Assembly (NCBI GenBank): GCA_035525785.1
Contig: DATLDQ010000139.1
Location: forward strand, 1-64,000
From: CADEED01 sp035525785
Lineage (GTDB): Bacteria; Pseudomonadota; Gammaproteobacteria; Steroidobacterales; Steroidobacteraceae
Length of the DNA: 64,000 nucleotides
Direction: 5' to 3'
Below, piece by piece: positions 35,501 through 43,427 of this stretch. Each line of letters starts with the position of its first letter. Position 1 is the stretch's first letter. The notes below the pieces were generated by a model that was not told the origin of the DNA, searched no databases, and was given only the letters and a program-made list of their open reading frames with translations. A program made the position numbers and the translations under genes.

Positions 35501-36875
35501 CGGCGACGAGGATGGCATTCGCAACGCCGCGGACCCGGCGCCGCAGGTGTTCGGCACGCTGGTCGACGCCGATGCCGATGGCGTCTCGGACGCGCAGGAC
35601 CTGGACCTCGACAACGACGGCATCCCGAATGCCGCGGATGGCTCGGACGACACCGATGGTGACGGCCTGCCGAACCTCGCGGACCTCGATTCCGATGGCG
35701 ACGGCATCGCCGACCTCGTGGAAGCCGGTGGCACGGACACCAACCATGACGGCGTGGTCGACAACTTCGCCGACGTCAATGGCAACGGCATCGCCGACTC
35801 GCGTGACTCCCCGCTCGGTGGCCAGGCGCTGCCGCTGCCGGACTCAGATGGTGACGGCACCGACAATCATCGTGACCTCGACAGCGACGGCGACGGCATC
35901 AGCGACGTGGTCGAAAGCGGTGGCGCGGACGCCAACCACGACGGCCGACTCGACGGCAACGACGGTAACCACGACGGTCTCGTCGATTCCGTCGACGGCA
36001 CCCTGAATGGCACGCCTCTCCCGAGGCCCGACACGGATGGAGACGGCATGATCGACGCACTCGACACGGACAGCGACAACGACAAGATCCCGGACGCCAG
36101 CGAAGGCCGTTCGGATTCGGATGGCGACGGCATTCCGGATTCGCTCGACACGGCCGGCAAGCTGCAGACCGCGGTGCGCGGCGCCGGCGCCTTCGAGCCG
36201 CTCACACTGCTCGGCTTGTTAGGCGCGATCGGCCTCGTGGCCATGCGCCGGATGGGCCGCACGGTGGGGCTCGTGGCCCTGCGCGCGACGGCAAGTCGCG
36301 CCACGGCCGCGCGTGTGCTGCCCGTGGCGGCTTGCGCGGTGCTGGGCTTGCAGGCCCTCGACGCGCGCGCCGCCGAGCCGGCCGCCAAGGGCTGGTACGC
36401 CGGCTTCGACATCGGCATGTCGGTGGTCGAGCCGCGTAACAAGGACGGTGGCTACAAGATCGACGACAAGCAGGGGTTGGGCTTTCGCGTGGACCTCGGC
36501 TACTCGTGGAATTCCGCCTGGAGCGCCGAGCTGTTCTACGCCGATGGCGGCGCGGCGGGCGTGTCCTCGGACAACGCCAACGTCGGCCACCTCGGCGACA
36601 TCTCGTACAGCATGCTGGGCGTCGGCGTGGAATGGATACCCATGGACGAGGGTCGCGACGCGCCCTGGTTCCCGCTGGTGAAGCTCGGCGCGGTGCAGAT
36701 CACCAACGAAGCGAGCTCCGACCTCATCAACTACGAAAAGCTCAATGACATCGGCGTGTATCTCGGGGCCGGCGCGGGCCTGCGCTTCGGCGACAGCTGG
36801 ACGGCGCTCGCCGAAGTGGTGAGCTACGACCAGGACGAACTGTTCTTCACGTTCGGTCTGCGCAAGCGCTTCTGA
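32520..36875 (+). CDS. Giant TSP3-repeat surface protein with internal sorting-like signal and C-terminal beta-barrel
   Basis: 1451 residues from a GTG. Signal peptide (MKFMYSLMLAAFVSAPVLAQ); beta-sandwich region of about 20-270; about 940 residues of Asp/Gly-rich thrombospondin type 3-like calcium repeats (DSDGDGLTNAQEDTLGT and many D-x-D-G-D-G variants); at about 1218-1245 a membrane helix with basic end (GAFEPLTLLGLLGAIGLVAM plus R-R-M-G-R) that looks like a C-terminal protein-sorting signal; at about 1250-1283 a second signal-peptide-like stretch ending ALDARAAEP; then a 165-residue outer-membrane barrel (WYAGFDIGMSVVEP ... FFTFGLRKRF) ending in Phe. The frame is unbroken. Likely an adhesin or matrix protein; the architecture suggests either a gene fusion or a protein cleaved into two. 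Confidence 0.85.
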   Translation: MKFMYSLMLAAFVSAPVLAQGTYYTNTDNENNANTHVADNDMDVSLGNASGIHPIEFDINVTTLPQSSAVLTMRNLDVDEEQGEIDLVYFNGHLLGKLTGADNVWSSTAFVVNPAWVVTGRNLVRVDVDTSGDATAWVTTSDWGQLLIDGGGATDGNTQSVQITGTSVNSGTVTINTSTSVHSVTGGTYRLQISLIDPAGNAVTVLTQDFAVAAGANSTRAANPTYPLNSVSGTYTVQAQLFWLDPNQANFPVQQDIATAQFTHTVGVGAGNFQNDSDGDGLLDSAETTLGTDPSDPDTDLDGASDGAEVGPNPASPVDTDGDGVINALESSITDSDNDGVSNQLDPANLNPCVPNSSHAVCLAADSDGDGLTNAQEDTLGTGRNNADSDGDGANDGAEVGGNVNAPVDSDGDGTPNVLESSVTDTDGDGVANQLDPANNNPCVPNANSTPCLALDSDGDGLTNGQENTIGSDRNNVDTDGDGTNDGGEIGGNPNAPMDTDGDGTPNVLESSSADSDGDGVVNQNDFANNNPCVPNANSGACLAADSDGDLLTNAQEDALGTSRGNPDTDGDGMNDGADAGDSDGDGIPNALESSVTDSDSDGVANQNDPNNTNPCVPNSSNAACLAADSDGDGLTNSQEDAAGTGRSNPDTDGDGVNDGTDLAPLNPCAPNGNTAACLSADSDGDGLTNTQEDALGTDRNDADTDNDGISDGIEAGTNPASPVDTDGDGIPDVAEAGDRDGDGVADSSDTDSDNDGIRDAREAGTDPLHPVDTDHDGTPDYQDRDSDGDGLPDALEAGVTNGTPRDTDGDGTPDYLDLDSDGDTLPDALEGNAVHADADADGIDDAFDVDTLGNGDINHDGVGDSATLRDSDGDGAVDHLDVDTDDDGILDLVEGTPASLTDTDADGVPDVRDLDSDDDGRSDVNEAGLIDNDGDSLMDAGQTPTASPRNMDGDAQPDFRDLDSNGDGIPDITTSGRASLDTNNDGRIDAGLDGDEDGIRNAADPAPQVFGTLVDADADGVSDAQDLDLDNDGIPNAADGSDDTDGDGLPNLADLDSDGDGIADLVEAGGTDTNHDGVVDNFADVNGNGIADSRDSPLGGQALPLPDSDGDGTDNHRDLDSDGDGISDVVESGGADANHDGRLDGNDGNHDGLVDSVDGTLNGTPLPRPDTDGDGMIDALDTDSDNDKIPDASEGRSDSDGDGIPDSLDTAGKLQTAVRGAGAFEPLTLLGLLGAIGLVAMRRMGRTVGLVALRATASRATAARVLPVAACAVLGLQALDARAAEPAAKGWYAGFDIGMSVVEPRNKDGGYKIDDKQGLGFRVDLGYSWNSAWSAELFYADGGAAGVSSDNANVGHLGDISYSMLGVGVEWIPMDEGRDAPWFPLVKLGAVQITNEASSDLINYEKLNDIGVYLGAGAGLRFGDSWTALAEVVSYDQDELFFTFGLRKRF
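33340..36145 (+). repeat. TSP3-coding tandem repeats, including 270-base direct repeats
   Basis: Within the giant gene, short GAC-x-GGC-GAC units recur throughout. A larger repeat starts at each N-P-C-V-P-N codon block: about 33570, 33840 and 34110 are exactly 270 bases apart, and further degenerate copies begin near 34360 and 34516. Each 90-residue unit carries a Cys pair (C-V-P-N ... C-L-A) and three calcium-binding loops. Such homology invites recombination and copy-number change. Confidence 0.85.
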
Positions 36876-36938
36876 TCGCCCGAGCCCGCAGGTGTTCGTT
36901 GGTGGAGGGCAGCGGCTGGTTTGGTGCACACTCGCGGG

Positions 36939-37334
36939 ATGGCGAACGAAATGAATCCCTGGCACGCGCACGTCTACTACGATCGGGACACGTGGGACAT
37001 CGCGCAGCGGTTGCACCAGGAGGTGAGTGAACGACTGATGCAGGGCACTTGCGCGGGCCTCGTGCTGGTCGGCCAGATGTACGACCGCGGCGTCGGCCCG
37101 CATCCTAAGCCGCAGTTCGAGATCCAGTTCTACGAGTCTGCGTTGACGGAGATCACGGCGATGCTGCAGGCGACCGGGCTCAATGCGCTGATTCATCCGC
37201 TCACGGACGACGATCTCGCCGACCACACGACGCTCGCGCAGTGGCTGGGTGAGCCGCTGCCACTCGATGAGTCCGTGCTCGACGCGCCGGGGCACAACCA
37301 GGGTTTCGCGCGGTTCGGCAAAGAAGACTTCTGA
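36939..37334 (+). CDS. DOPA 4,5-dioxygenase family protein
   Basis: 131 residues from ATG 36939. The family signature is visible: NPWHAHVYYD near the N-terminus, PHPKPQFEIQF in the middle and LIHPLTDDDLADHT at the end; His residues in these motifs are the likely metal ligands. Family members open catechol rings of DOPA-like compounds, but most bacterial ones are uncharacterised. Cytoplasmic; transcribed alone between two larger genes. Confidence 0.85.
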   Translation: MANEMNPWHAHVYYDRDTWDIAQRLHQEVSERLMQGTCAGLVLVGQMYDRGVGPHPKPQFEIQFYESALTEITAMLQATGLNALIHPLTDDDLADHTTLAQWLGEPLPLDESVLDAPGHNQGFARFGKEDF

Positions 37335-37434
37335 TCATCGCGTCCCCGCTGGAACGTTCTTCTCACCGCACCGGCGATGCCACTCGCCGAATCCTTGGTT
37401 GACGCGCGATCGATGGTTCGCGAGGGTTGCGACC

Positions 37435-38925
37435 ATGAACATCCGCGCTCACGGGCTCATTGGGTGTGCAGCAGCCGCATTCGCGGTTCGCGCGCTGGCG
37501 CAGGACGCCGTCTCGGCCAGGGATCTTGCTGGCTGGTGGTCGGCCGATCCAGTGCATGGCGGCGAGACGTCGCACCTCGCGCTGCAATTCGTCGACAACG
37601 GCGGCAAGCAGGAAGCGCATCTGTCGCTGCCCGGCATCGGCGCCTACGACATCAATCTCGGCGAGGTCACGATCACCGGCAATTCTTTGCACACGAAAGG
37701 CCTGGCGTTTCCTCTCTCGTGGAATGCAAATTCGCGCACGCTGGCCGGCACCGTCCCCGCCGAAGCCGCGCCCATCTACGACATCCCGGTCGAATTCAAG
37801 CGCGGCGAGCCACTGGTCAAGCCCGCGCCGAATGACTGGAAGGCGGCGCGCCCGAGCGCGCAGTGGTCCGTCGACACCGGCGCGGCGGTCTGGGCCGGCA
37901 TCGAGCGCGCCGGCGACGGCACGCTGTTCGTCGGCAACGAAAACGGGGTACTCAGCGCCATTCGCCGCGACGGCAAGCTGCGCTGGACATTCGCGACTGG
38001 CAAGCCCATCCGGGCGCAGCCGCGCGCGCTTGGGTCCGACGTGTATCTGCACTCCGACTCGGGCTATCTGTATCGGTTGAATGCGAAGACCGGCGCGGAA
38101 ATCTGGCGCGCCCGTGTCGATGCGGGCAGCGAGCCCCGCTTGCCCGTCAACGAGAAGGGTACGCGCTGGGACCGGTACGGTTCGAGCGTCGTTGCCGACC
38201 AGAACCGTCTGTACGTGGCGAGCCGCGACAGGAATCTCTACGCACTGGATCGTGCCACGGGCCACGAAGTGTGGCGCGTCGCGGCCACCGACATCATGAC
38301 GGCGACGCCCGCGTTGTATCGCGATCTGGTCATCTTCGCGGACTACTCGGGCAAGGTGACTGCCGTTTCAGCGAACGACGGCAAGCCGCGCTGGACCTTC
38401 GACGCGAAGCTCGCGGTGGCGGGCGACCTCACGGTCGCGGCCGATCGCGTGCTGCTCGGCAGCCGCACCTACGACCTGGTCTCGCTCGACGCGGCCACTG
38501 GCCTCGAACAGTGGCGGCGTTACTACTGGTTCTCGTGGATCGAGTCGCCGCCCGCGGTGCGTGACGGCGTGGTGTACACCGGGTCGTCGGATGCCGTGAA
38601 TGTCTACGCGCGCAAGGTCAGCGACGGTTCACTGCGATGGAAGACCGCGGTGCCAGGCTACGCGTGGTCACGAACCGCGATAGACAAAAACTGGGTGATC
38701 GCGGGGACCGTGGGAGATCGCGCTTACCCTGGCCCGCGCGCCGGGTCTCTGGTCGCGATGGATCGCGCGACGGGCGAGATCCGCTGGATCTACCTGGACC
38801 CACCGTCGGAGGAAACAGTGAAGGCGCACAAAAACTGGGGGTTCGGGGCGTCACCGGTGATCGCGGACGGGGTGGTGTACGCGGCGGATCTCGACGGACG
38901 CGTGCACTGTTTCGCGTTGAACTGA
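37435..38925 (+). CDS. Exported PQQ-type beta-propeller protein
   Basis: 496 residues with a signal peptide (MNIRAHGLIGCAAAAFAVRA). A 110-residue N-terminal region with a lipocalin-like beta pattern (LAGWWSADPVHGGETSHLAL) is followed by PQQ-like repeats such as GKLRWTFATGKPIRAQP, LYALDRATGHEVWRVA and GSLVAMDRATGEIRW. This resembles BamB and PQQ-enzyme-like propellers; no clear quinone or calcium ligand set is apparent, so a scaffold or binding role is as likely as catalysis. The stop abuts the convergent lipoprotein gene. Confidence 0.82.
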   Translation: MNIRAHGLIGCAAAAFAVRALAQDAVSARDLAGWWSADPVHGGETSHLALQFVDNGGKQEAHLSLPGIGAYDINLGEVTITGNSLHTKGLAFPLSWNANSRTLAGTVPAEAAPIYDIPVEFKRGEPLVKPAPNDWKAARPSAQWSVDTGAAVWAGIERAGDGTLFVGNENGVLSAIRRDGKLRWTFATGKPIRAQPRALGSDVYLHSDSGYLYRLNAKTGAEIWRARVDAGSEPRLPVNEKGTRWDRYGSSVVADQNRLYVASRDRNLYALDRATGHEVWRVAATDIMTATPALYRDLVIFADYSGKVTAVSANDGKPRWTFDAKLAVAGDLTVAADRVLLGSRTYDLVSLDAATGLEQWRRYYWFSWIESPPAVRDGVVYTGSSDAVNVYARKVSDGSLRWKTAVPGYAWSRTAIDKNWVIAGTVGDRAYPGPRAGSLVAMDRATGEIRWIYLDPPSEETVKAHKNWGFGASPVIADGVVYAADLDGRVHCFALN

Positions 38926-39189
38926 CTAACCACCCGGCGCGGGTGGATTCGATGCCTGCTCGTCCGCTTTGCGATCGCTCGACCCGGACTGCTCCGGGGG
39001 CGTGCCCGGCGAACCGGCTGCGTCGCTGCCCGCCGCTTTGTCTTCACTTTTGACCGTCTGGCCCGGATAGCCGGCGTCGTCCGCGCTGTCGCCGGCCTCG
39101 CTCTTCTCGTCGGCGCGCCCCGCGTGTGGATCGCACGCGGCCACCATCACGGTGGCCGCGCACAATGCACCAAGGATCCAGGTCCTCAA
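38926..39189 (-). CDS. Small hydrophilic lipoprotein A
   Basis: 87 residues. Lipobox V-A-A-C at residues 16-19 after a short signal (MRTWILGALCAATVMVAAC). The mature part is low-complexity, rich in Asp, Glu, Gly, Ser and Pro, with no domain. It ends exactly next to the PQQ-propeller stop and starts 15 bases after the next lipoprotein, likely one transcript. Function unknown. Confidence 0.7.
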   Translation of the reverse strand: MRTWILGALCAATVMVAACDPHAGRADEKSEAGDSADDAGYPGQTVKSEDKAAGSDAAGSPGTPPEQSGSSDRKADEQASNPPAPGG

Positions 39190-39204
39190 CTGTCCGCCGT
39201 CTTG

Positions 39205-39465
39205 TTAGCCGCCACCGGAAGGTTGCTGCGTGTCGGCCGGCGGAGGGGTCGACTGCTGCGTATCGCTGGGCGGCGGCGTGGTCGTATCCGCCGGTGGCGT
39301 GGTGCTGGTGTCCGCCGGCGGTGGTGCGGTATCGGGCGTGGTGGTCGCGCCCGGGGTGGCGCCGGCGTCCGTGGCCGCGCCGTTATCGTTCTTGTCGGCC
39401 TTGGGGCCGCACGCCGCCAACAGCGCGGCTGCGGCGAGCAGTGGAATGAATGCCTTCGTGCTCAT
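39205..39465 (-). CDS. Small Pro/Thr-rich lipoprotein B
   Basis: 86 residues. Lipobox L-A-A-C after MSTKAFIPLLAAAALLAAC; the mature chain is almost entirely Pro, Thr, Asp, Ala and Gln (TTPDTAPPPADTSTTPPADT). Unstructured and probably extended across the periplasm or surface. Paired with lipoprotein A. Function unknown. Confidence 0.7.
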   Translation of the reverse strand: MSTKAFIPLLAAAALLAACGPKADKNDNGAATDAGATPGATTTPDTAPPPADTSTTPPADTTTPPPSDTQQSTPPPADTQQPSGGG

Positions 39466-39619
39466 GAGTACTCCGTGATGAATGACGACGCAGCCTCACC
39501 GTACGCAAACACGCGCGGGCGGAGAGTCGGTGGCACGCGCCGATCCGCGCGTGCACAGCGCCGATGCCCTGCCCGCGTACGACGGGTATGCGGATGCGTA
39601 GCCGCTGAGACGCACCTGA

Positions 39620-39636
39620 TCCGACACCGTGTCGGA
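39620..39636. promoter_or_regulatory. 17-base palindrome, candidate enhancer-binding site
   Basis: TCCGACAC-C-GTGTCGGA is a perfect 8-base-arm dyad. It lies about 145 bases upstream of the sigma-54 promoter at 39781, the usual distance for a bacterial enhancer-binding protein. Inference from position and symmetry only. Confidence 0.5.
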
Positions 39637-39731
39637 CCACGCCCATCGCGGTAAATAGTTAGACCTACAACGGCTGCTCGTGGCGGTTGCAAACTTCGCG
39701 GGCCGCGTGCCACTTTTTCAACTTCGGATGC

Positions 39732-39753
39732 AGGCGCTCCCCGTGGGGCGCCT
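39732..39753 (+). other. Hairpin upstream of the sigma-54 promoter
   Basis: AGGCGCTCC-CCGT-GGGGCGCCT forms a 9-base stem (one G-T pair) with a tetraloop. No poly-T follows. It could be a terminator of leftover transcription, or a second protein-binding dyad between the palindrome at 39620 and the promoter. Confidence 0.35.
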
Positions 39754-39780
39754 TGCTTTCATCATTACGGCAAATATGCG

Positions 39781-39796
39781 CTGGCACGCCAATTGC
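39781..39796 (+). promoter_or_regulatory. Sigma-54 (-24/-12) promoter of the EF-hand gene
   Basis: CTGGCACGCCAATTGC matches the consensus TGGCACG-N4-TTGC at every position, with GG (39783-39784) and GC (39795-39796) 12 bases apart as required. A start near 39807 would leave about 30 bases of leader with an AAGGA site before ATG 39837. It requires an AAA+ enhancer-binding protein encoded elsewhere. Confidence 0.85.
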
Positions 39797-39836
39797 CTCT
39801 CTGGAAACTGACTCTAATCAGATACAAGGATCAGCC

Positions 39837-40193
39837 ATGATGAAAGCCTCCAATTTGTTCGCCGTCGGAACCGCCGCCGTATTGCTGCCTCTCGCTGCTG
39901 CATTCGCGCAGAGCCCGGAGCAGACGCCCACGCCCGACGCAACACAGCAGCCGTCGAGCGCTCCGCAGTCAGCTCCCGATAGCCAGTCCCAGTCGGATAC
40001 GTCGGCGCAGGGCAAGGGCGCGACCTTCGAATCGCTCGACGCCAACAGCGACGGCAAGATCTCGAAGGACGAGGCTGAAGCCAACGCAACCGTGAAGGCG
40101 CAGTTTTCGAAGTACGACGTGAACGGCGACGGCTTCATCGAGCGCGCCGAAGTTGGCCAGGCCAACGAGTCGACGACTCCGCCCCAGCAGTAA
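39837..40193 (+). CDS. Exported EF-hand calcium-binding protein
   Basis: 118 residues. Signal peptide MMKASNLFAVGTAAVLLPLA with cleavage near AAAFAQ; a Pro/Gln/Ser-rich linker; then two EF-hands: FESLDANSDGKISKDEAEAN (loop D-A-N-S-D-G-K-I-x-x-x-E) and FSKYDVNGDGFIERAEVGQA. Both loops have the liganding acids. It is a periplasmic or secreted calcium sensor or buffer. A perfect sigma-54 promoter precedes it and an intrinsic terminator follows, so it is a monocistronic, tightly regulated gene. Confidence 0.88.
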   Translation: MMKASNLFAVGTAAVLLPLAAAFAQSPEQTPTPDATQQPSSAPQSAPDSQSQSDTSAQGKGATFESLDANSDGKISKDEAEANATVKAQFSKYDVNGDGFIERAEVGQANESTTPPQQ

Positions 40194-40208
40194 GACCTCC
40201 CACCCACG

Positions 40209-40239
40209 GCCCGCGCGGCGAGAGTCGCGCGGGCTTTTT
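40209..40239 (+). terminator. Intrinsic terminator of the EF-hand gene
   Basis: Stem GCCCGCGCG / CGCGCGGGC with an 8-base loop, followed by TTTTT; begins 15 bases after the stop codon. Confidence 0.88.
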
Positions 40240-40341
40240 CATTGCCGGGTTCTGCGGTGAGTGGACTCGTCGCCGCGACTAATGGTGTGAGCTTGGTGGT
40301 GTGAGCTTGCAGGCCCCGGGCTCGCCTCGTACGCTCGCCGA

Positions 40342-42258
40342 ATGACAACTCTTGCAACCCGCCTATTAAGCTTCCCGATCGCGCTGGTCCTTGCCTCGGC
40401 GGCGCTCCCCCAGACCGCTCCCGTGACGCCGATGACCCCGGACGTCATGGACAAGTACGAGCAGGTGCTCCCGTCGGCCGACTTCATCCGGCGCGAAGCC
40501 ATGGTTCCCATGCGGGACGGCGTCAAGCTGTACACCGTGGTGGTGATGAAGAAGGGGGCGACCCACGCGCCGATACTGTTCTCGCGCACACCGTACGACG
40601 CGCACGGCTCGACGCACCGCGTGGCGAGCCAACGCATCGTCGACATCCTCGAAGTGATGGATGCCGAGTTCGTCGAGGACGGTTACATCCGCGTCTACCA
40701 GGACATCCGCGGCCTGCATCGTTCCGAAGGCGAGTGGGTGCTGAATCGCCCGCTGGCCGGGCCACTGAACAAGACCGGCATCGACGAATCCACCGACGCG
40801 TACGACACCATCGACTGGCTGGTGAAGAACACCCCGGAGTCGAATGGCAAGGTCGGAGTGATCGGCTCGTCGTACCTCGGCTTCACCACGCTCATGGCCG
40901 AGATCAACCCGCATCCGGCGCTCAAGGCGGCCGTGCCGCAGAGCCCCATGGTCGATGGCTGGATGGGCGACGACTGGTTTCACAACGGCGCCTTCCGCGT
41001 AAGTTCCATCGATTACGTCGTCGGTCTATCCACCAAGAAAGGTGACGGCGACGCCGAGTTCGCCTGGGGCGGCGGCGACGACTACACCCGCTACCTCGAG
41101 TTCGGTTCGATGGCGGATCTCGCGAAGACGCTCGGCGTCACGCACTATCCGGGCGTGCGCAAGTTCCTCGACAACCCCGCGTACACGGATTTCTGGGCGC
41201 TGCAGGCGGTCGACAAGTGGCTCGCGGATCGACCGCTCACCGTGCCCACCCTCATCGAAGTGGGGCAGTGGGACCAGGAAGACAGCTACGGTGGCCCCGC
41301 GGTCTATCGCGCCCTCGAGCCCAAGGACAAGAACAACGACCTCGTGGCGCTGCACATCGGTCCTTGGCGCCACTCGGGCGCCAACCACTACGGTTACGAC
41401 CTCGGCGATCTCATCTTCACGGGTGACACCGCACGTGAGTGGCGCGCGGACTATGTGAAGCCGTTCTTCGATCACTACCTCAAGGGCGCTGCCGACCCCA
41501 GGACGCCGCCCGTGCTCACGTACGCCACCGGCGTCAACAAGTGGCAGCGCTCGGACCGCTGGCCCGCGGGCGCGGCCAAGCCTATCTACCTGGCCGCGAA
41601 CGGCCTGGCCACGTTCGAGAAGCCCAGGGTGGCTGGGCGCGAGGAATACATCAGCGACCCGGCCAAGCCGGTGCCGTTCCTGCCGCGCCCGATCAACATG
41701 GGTGACGCCACGCAGTGGAAGCCCTGGCTGATCCGCGACCAGCGCTTCGTCTCCGATCGCCCGGACGTGGCGAGCTGGAAGACGCCGCCGCTCGAGAAGG
41801 CCGTGCACATCATGGGCGCGCCCGAAGTGGAGTTGTTCGCCGCGACCACGGGCACCGACAGCGACTGGGTGGTGAAGCTCATCGATGTCTATCCCAACGA
41901 CACGCCCGAAGGCGCGGCGCAGGGCGGCAAGCACAGCATGGCGGGTTATGAGCTGGCGCTCGGCATCGAGATTTTCCGCGGCCGGTATCACAAGAGCTTC
42001 GCGAAGCCCGTACCGCTCGAGCCGGGGAAGGTCGAGCACTACCGCTGGTCATTGCCGCACGTGAACCACGTGTTCCTGCCGGGCCATCGCATCATGGTGC
42101 AGGTGCAATCCAGCCTGTTCCCGCTGTACGACCGCAATCCGCAGACGTACGTCGAGAACATCATGTATGCGAAGCCGGGTGACTACAAAAAAGCTACGCA
42201 GAGCATTTCACTGGGCGGGGCGAATGCGAGCGCGGTGGTGCTGCCGGTGGTGGAGTGA
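40342..42258 (+). CDS. CocE/NonD family exported hydrolase
   Basis: 638 residues with an N-terminal signal segment (MTTLATRLLSFPIALVLASA). X-Pro dipeptidyl-peptidase/CocE fold: MVPMRDGVKLYTVVVMKKG, YQDIRGLHRSEGEW, nucleophile Ser in GVIGSSYLGFTTLM, acid in EVGQWDQED and His in HIGPWRHSGANHYG, then a C-terminal jelly-roll (VNHVFLPGHRIMVQVQSSLF). Most similar in pattern to alpha-amino-acid ester hydrolases and glutaryl acylases. Substrate unknown; probably periplasmic peptide, ester or beta-lactam-type amide. Confidence 0.9.
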   Translation: MTTLATRLLSFPIALVLASAALPQTAPVTPMTPDVMDKYEQVLPSADFIRREAMVPMRDGVKLYTVVVMKKGATHAPILFSRTPYDAHGSTHRVASQRIVDILEVMDAEFVEDGYIRVYQDIRGLHRSEGEWVLNRPLAGPLNKTGIDESTDAYDTIDWLVKNTPESNGKVGVIGSSYLGFTTLMAEINPHPALKAAVPQSPMVDGWMGDDWFHNGAFRVSSIDYVVGLSTKKGDGDAEFAWGGGDDYTRYLEFGSMADLAKTLGVTHYPGVRKFLDNPAYTDFWALQAVDKWLADRPLTVPTLIEVGQWDQEDSYGGPAVYRALEPKDKNNDLVALHIGPWRHSGANHYGYDLGDLIFTGDTAREWRADYVKPFFDHYLKGAADPRTPPVLTYATGVNKWQRSDRWPAGAAKPIYLAANGLATFEKPRVAGREEYISDPAKPVPFLPRPINMGDATQWKPWLIRDQRFVSDRPDVASWKTPPLEKAVHIMGAPEVELFAATTGTDSDWVVKLIDVYPNDTPEGAAQGGKHSMAGYELALGIEIFRGRYHKSFAKPVPLEPGKVEHYRWSLPHVNHVFLPGHRIMVQVQSSLFPLYDRNPQTYVENIMYAKPGDYKKATQSISLGGANASAVVLPVVE

Positions 42259-42424
42259 CCGGATTCTTCGCGCCAACGCGGCGCCTGCCGTCGGACGGCA
42301 TCGGTTTTCCAATTAGCCCGATGCTGGCGGTGCTAGCGACTTCCGCTGCTGCCGGTCCGCGCAGCGGCTGAGCGCCTTCCCGCATTCCTCGCGCTTAACT
42401 CGTCGCCTCAACGAGGAGAACGCG

Positions 42425-43426
42425 ATGGAACTGGAAAACACGGAATTCTCGCGCCGCGGCGTGGTCACCGGCCTGTCCGCCGGCATGGTGGCGCTCGCCA
42501 CGTCCGCCGCCGCGCAACAGGGTCAGCAGGCCGGCGCGTCCGCCACGGGCAAGCAGCCGCCGGTGCCTGACTACCCGCGGCCGCCATTTCCGGAGCAGCA
42601 GCAGGAGTGGCCGGGGCTCGCTTCGAAGATGGACCCCAGGCCGGATCACGGCGAGAAGAGCTATCGCGGGTCCGGCCGGCTCGCGGGGCTCAGGGCGCTG
42701 ATCACCGGTGCCGACTCGGGCATCGGCCGCGCCGCCGCCATCGCCTTCGCGCGCGAAGGCGCGGACGTGGCCTTTGGCTATCTACCGGCGGAGGAGTCGG
42801 ACGCCAGGGAAGTCGTGCAGTTGATCCGCGATGCCGGTCGCAAGGCGGTGCCCCTGCCCGGCGACATCCGCAACGAGGACTTCTGCAAGAAGCTGGTGAA
42901 CGAGGCGGCGGGCCGGCTCGGGGGGCTCGACATCCTCGTGAACAACGCCGCGCGTCAGCAGGCCCTGCCCGACCTGACGCAACTCAGCACCGAGCAACTC
43001 GACTGGACGCTCAAGACCAACATCTACGCCATGGTGTGGATCACGAAGGCGGCGCTGCAGCACCTCGGGCCCGGCTCGTCCATCATCAATACCACCTCGG
43101 TTGTGGCCTACGACCCGCCGGAGAACCTCGTCGACTACGCCATGACCAAGGCGGCCGTGCAGAATTTCACCAAGAGCATGGCCAAACAACTCGCCAAACG
43201 GCAGATCCGCGTGAACGGCGTGGCGCCGGGCCCGATCTGGACGCCACTGCAGCCGAGCGGAGGCCAGGATCCGAAGAAACTGCCGCAATTCGGCAGTGAT
43301 TCTCCGATGGGCCGGCCAGGCCAGCCTGCCGAGCTCGCGGCTCTTTATGTGTTGCTGGCATCGCGCGAGGCAACGTACTCGACCGGCCAGATCCTCGGCG
43401 CCGTCGGCGGGCGCGGGGGGCCGTGA
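42425..43426 (+). CDS. SDR family oxidoreductase with Tat-like signal
   Basis: 333 residues after a GAGGAGA site. The N-terminus has a twin-arginine motif (FSRRGVVTGL) and a hydrophobic stretch ending AAAQQ, followed by a Pro-rich linker. The SDR core (about 75-330) has the cofactor motif ITGADSGIGRAAAIAFAREG, LVNNAA, and Y-x3-K in DYAMTKAA, and resembles the longer YhdF/YghA-type NADP enzymes. Export of a pre-folded cofactor-bearing enzyme through Tat would fit. The next gene converges one base after its stop. Confidence 0.88.
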   Translation: MELENTEFSRRGVVTGLSAGMVALATSAAAQQGQQAGASATGKQPPVPDYPRPPFPEQQQEWPGLASKMDPRPDHGEKSYRGSGRLAGLRALITGADSGIGRAAAIAFAREGADVAFGYLPAEESDAREVVQLIRDAGRKAVPLPGDIRNEDFCKKLVNEAAGRLGGLDILVNNAARQQALPDLTQLSTEQLDWTLKTNIYAMVWITKAALQHLGPGSSIINTTSVVAYDPPENLVDYAMTKAAVQNFTKSMAKQLAKRQIRVNGVAPGPIWTPLQPSGGQDPKKLPQFGSDSPMGRPGQPAELAALYVLLASREATYSTGQILGAVGGRGGP

Positions 43427-43427
43427 T

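Noticed and set aside
34206..35747. Minus-strand open frame of 513 codons in the repeat region
   Set aside because: Opposite strand of the TSP3 repeats; the Val-rich reading is a by-product of the GAC/GGC repeats.
33340..36145. Possible CRISPR array or minisatellite
   Set aside because: The repeats are in frame, encode calcium loops and have no spacer-like variable units, so they are protein-coding tandem repeats.
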